Assembly (NCBI GenBank): GCA_964439815.1
Contig: CAYTPO010000223.1
Location: 1-5,573, forward strand
Source of the DNA: JALSHZ01 sp964439815
GTDB lineage: Bacteria; Pseudomonadota; Gammaproteobacteria; UWMA-0217
DNA: 5,573 nt
Reading direction: 5' to 3'
Position 1 is the stretch's first letter, and each line of letters begins with the position of its first letter. Below are positions 5,438 through 5,573 of the stretch, piece by piece. Below the pieces are notes generated by a model. That model was not told the origin of the DNA. It did no database searches and was given only the letters and a program-made list of their open reading frames with translations. A program made the translations under genes and the position numbers.

Positions 5438-5573
5438 CGAGAATAGTAGTCGTAGCGAGGGAAAGCTATTTTAGGCCATTTTTTTCACTGATTTGAGGAG
5501 AATATTGGTTATATTTGACGAAAATCAGGGGGAAAAAGGGCCAAAATAGCTTTTCCGCAGTAGGCTCCCTATT
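5429..5573. mobile_element. Probable MITE or insertion-sequence end with long internal hairpin, cut by the window edge
   Basis: From GAGGCTGTCCGAG (5429-5441) onward the DNA folds on itself around about 5508. Pairs in register: AATAG 5442-5446 with CTATT 5569-5573; 5459-5472 with 5543-5556 (14 bp, one G-T); one bulged A at 5473; 5474-5477 with 5539-5542; 5479-5486 with 5530-5537 (two G-T); 5488-5494 with 5522-5528; 5501-5505 with 5511-5515 around a 5-nt loop. There is no open frame of note, and the sequence is more AT-rich than the genes. A short, non-coding, near-palindromic unit beside CTAG is what a miniature inverted-repeat element looks like. If symmetric, it ends near 5586 and is about 158 bp. 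The alternative is a structured subterminal region of a full insertion sequence whose transposase lies further right. I cannot assign a family with confidence. Confidence 0.6.

Overview
The window looks like a chromosomal stretch from a gammaproteobacterium that can respire nitrate or nitrite, or at least meets nitric oxide. This rests on the gammaproteobacterial-type RlmD tail and RimO, a DNR-like Crp/Fnr regulator that closely resembles Pseudomonas DNR from memory, and an NnrS-family protein. The species cannot be named from the sequence alone.

Layout: (1) 1-186, plus strand, the last 61 codons of a 23S rRNA uracil-5-methyltransferase (rlmD/rumA). (2) 187-387, a leader region with a small stem-loop and no convincing gene. 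(3) 388-1992, plus strand, a predicted lipoprotein of 534 residues with a right-handed parallel beta-helix body. Its reading frame stays open upstream to a GTG at 220, but the lipoprotein signal peptide points to the ATG at 388. (4) 2002-3357, minus strand, RimO, the ribosomal protein S12 methylthiotransferase, convergent with the lipoprotein gene across 9 bp. (5) 3358-3412, a 55-bp AT-rich divergent promoter region. (6) 3413-4090, plus strand, the DNR-like regulator. (7) 4106-5290, minus strand, the polytopic membrane protein NnrS, convergent with the regulator across 15 bp. (8) 5291-5573, the upstream side of nnrS, with no confident gene but dense inverted-repeat structure.

The regulator and NnrS form a plausible nitric-oxide response module. 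The regulator has the E-x-x-S-R recognition helix that reads FNR-type TTGAT half-sites and lacks the N-terminal cysteines of FNR. NnrS is a known target of NO-responsive regulators of this class in denitrifiers. RimO and RlmD are translation-apparatus modification enzymes and share no pathway with the NO genes. The lipoprotein has no assigned function.

The most unusual part is the right edge. From 5442 to the last base the DNA folds on itself as one long imperfect hairpin. It is preceded by a perfect 22-bp palindrome centred on CTAG (5416-5437). I read this as the end of a miniature inverted-repeat element or insertion sequence cut by the window edge, lying head to head with a similar terminus about 120 bp upstream of nnrS. 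The reading predicts the next 13 bases beyond the window.
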